Shown here one piece after another: positions 62,973-64,000 of a stretch of 64,000 nt of DNA. The DNA is from Tethya wilhelma. Its lineage: Eukaryota > Porifera > Demospongiae > Tethyida > Tethyidae. The notes under the pieces are model-generated. The model ran no database searches. It was given only the letters and a program-made list of their open reading frames with translations, and was not told the DNA's origin. The stretch lies in NCBI GenBank assembly GCA_964030475.1, contig CAXIPT010000008.1:1243634-1307633 (forward strand), given 5' to 3'. Position numbers and translations under genes: made by a program. How positions within the stretch are numbered: position 1 is the first letter of the stretch; every line of letters begins with the position of its first letter.

Positions 62973-64000
62973 TAAGAAGCACCAGTACCTGGAGAAAGAG
63001 CGGCTTCGGCAAATGCAAGACCATGCAAAGAAGGCCGACAGAGAAAGAGTCCAGCGCCTCTCTAAACAAACAGCTCAAAGACAAAGGTAAGGAGAAAACA
63101 ACCAATGCTAATGTTGCAACCTTTCCTAAACTGAGTTCTGTTTTTGGGCTGACCGTGCAGGGCACTGGAGGAGAAGAAGATAGCCATGGCTGCTGCTGAG
63201 GAGGAGAGAAGGAAGAAGGCCCTAGAGGATCGCAGGAGAGCTCAGAAGGAGGCCACAGATCGATTCAAGTCAGCCTTCAGTAGAATCAAATCAACATCAA
63301 AGGGACCCTCAGCTAGTTCCAGGAACAAACAGCTCAATATTGAATGTAAGAAGATCAACACATGTACATTACACATGTATAGATTACATACAATACTAAT
63401 GTTGATTCTTCAGACTATCTGCCAAACAAACAGACTGCAAAGTCAAAGCTTCCGAGTCAGAAACTGCAGTCATCTAGAGGTGGTGAAAGAGTTGCTATCG
63501 GTAGGGAGGTGGAAGTGATTCAAAAGAAACAAGTTGGACTGCAAAAGAGAACTCCTAGTCTTGATGACGTCCTGAACCAAATAAGAGGTTATTGATCACA
63601 CCCCACACACTCACTGCACACACCCCACACCCATCCCACACTCACACCTCCACACCCTCACATGCACATCCCTACACTCACTCCCCTCACTAGTGGCACC
63701 ACACACATGCAGTGGGCTGTAGGAGTAGCATGTTTCTCAGCTTCATGAATAATCATTGCATCCAGTACCAATATTTATTGGAATGGGACGGCCTAATAAG
63801 CCCATTCACAGTTTGAATTCAATGTGGTAGTGTTTATTTCTCCAACAATGAATCAAGTGTCACATTCCGTCTGCATACTTTATTAGTTAATGAATAACCC
63901 AAGTTAATCATAGTCCAGTTCTAAATTTGTGTGCTCTCACACTACAGGTGACCACCAGGCTAGCTCTAGTGGTCAGGAGGGTCCAGGTCGAGGTCTGGGT
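62973..64000 (+). CDS. CEP126-like coiled-coil (centrosomal) protein, partial at window edge
   Basis: Exons 62973-63086, 63162-63345, 63414-63587 and 63948 to the edge join in frame. The protein is almost all charged helix: KHQYLEKERLRQMQDHAKK, then RRKKALEDRRRAQKEATDRFKSAF, then TPSLDDVLNQIRG, then a Gly/Ser-rich start of the next exon. The order matches the N-terminal part of human CEP126: an R-K-K-A-F-E-E-K-R-like stretch, then E-K-F-Q-R-A, then L-E-E-A-L-K-Q-I. CEP126 binds microtubules at centrosomes and ciliary bases. Coiled coils give weak homology signals, so the name is tentative. The first exon was not resolved and the rest lies outside the window. Confidence 0.5.
63588..63947. other. 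Intron of the CEP126-like gene, CA/CC-rich start
   Basis: Begins with a degenerate cacacccca/ctcaca tract (63598-63710). Otherwise no feature except a dispersed motif (ttggaatgggacggcctaat) near 63777. Confidence 0.5.

Overview
The window looks like a scaffold piece from a compact, intron-rich early-branching animal genome, most likely a demosponge. Introns are mostly 60-150 bp with standard GT/AG ends, genes are tightly packed, small inverted-repeat elements sit in introns, and there is a large local expansion of Calx-beta-repeat membrane proteins. Housekeeping genes (ASCC3, GPN2, HDHD3-like, CEP126-like) are clearly metazoan. The species assignment is inference. The sequence carries single-N junctions (710, 8597, 13035, 14652, 18727, 34617, 43991, 57143) and a 202-base gap (49329-49530). 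Several single-N positions coincide with abrupt loss of homology to a second copy, so parts of the left half may be stitched haplotypes or contig ends.

Layout, left to right. 473-1785 (+): a damaged mannose-6-phosphate-receptor-like (MRH) gene. 1898-2746 (+): the C-terminal exon of a possible FAAP100-like protein. 3651-9706 (+): gene A, signal peptide, eight Calx-beta repeats, a Thr/Pro/Ser/Gly stalk, one membrane helix. 10551-12982 (-): 3' part of a Ser/Thr-rich, probably GPI-anchored surface protein. 13812-14651 (+): a broken copy of an intronless 7TM gene. 14908-18187 (+): gene C, the 3' part of a second Calx-beta receptor. 18405-31050 (-): gene B, signal peptide, about nineteen Calx-beta repeats, membrane helix and tail, carrying an in-frame stop after repeat 7.

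31772-59364 (-): a complete 30-exon ASCC3 helicase gene. I read 6723 coding bases, which is 2240 residues. One intron (37529-53349, 15.8 kb) is far larger than all the others and holds two copies of a roughly 3.6-kb block. Each block carries a multipass membrane gene (+) facing a 7TM gene (-). The damage is reciprocal: the multipass gene is broken in copy 1, and the 7TM gene is clipped in copy 2.

59600-60955 (+): HDHD3-like HAD protein, divergent from ASCC3. 61006-61078 (+): tRNA-Lys(TTT). 61408-62485 (-): GPN2. 62973-64000 (+): a CEP126-like coiled-coil gene running off the right edge.

Functionally, ASCC3 (ribosome-collision/alkylation-damage helicase), GPN2 (RNA polymerase assembly GTPase) and HDHD3 are housekeeping genes. 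The Calx-beta genes, the GPI-anchored protein, the 7TM genes and the multipass genes form a fast-evolving cell-surface neighbourhood. The most unusual content is the modular Calx-beta receptor cluster with its inverted duplications, and the gene pair nested inside ASCC3.
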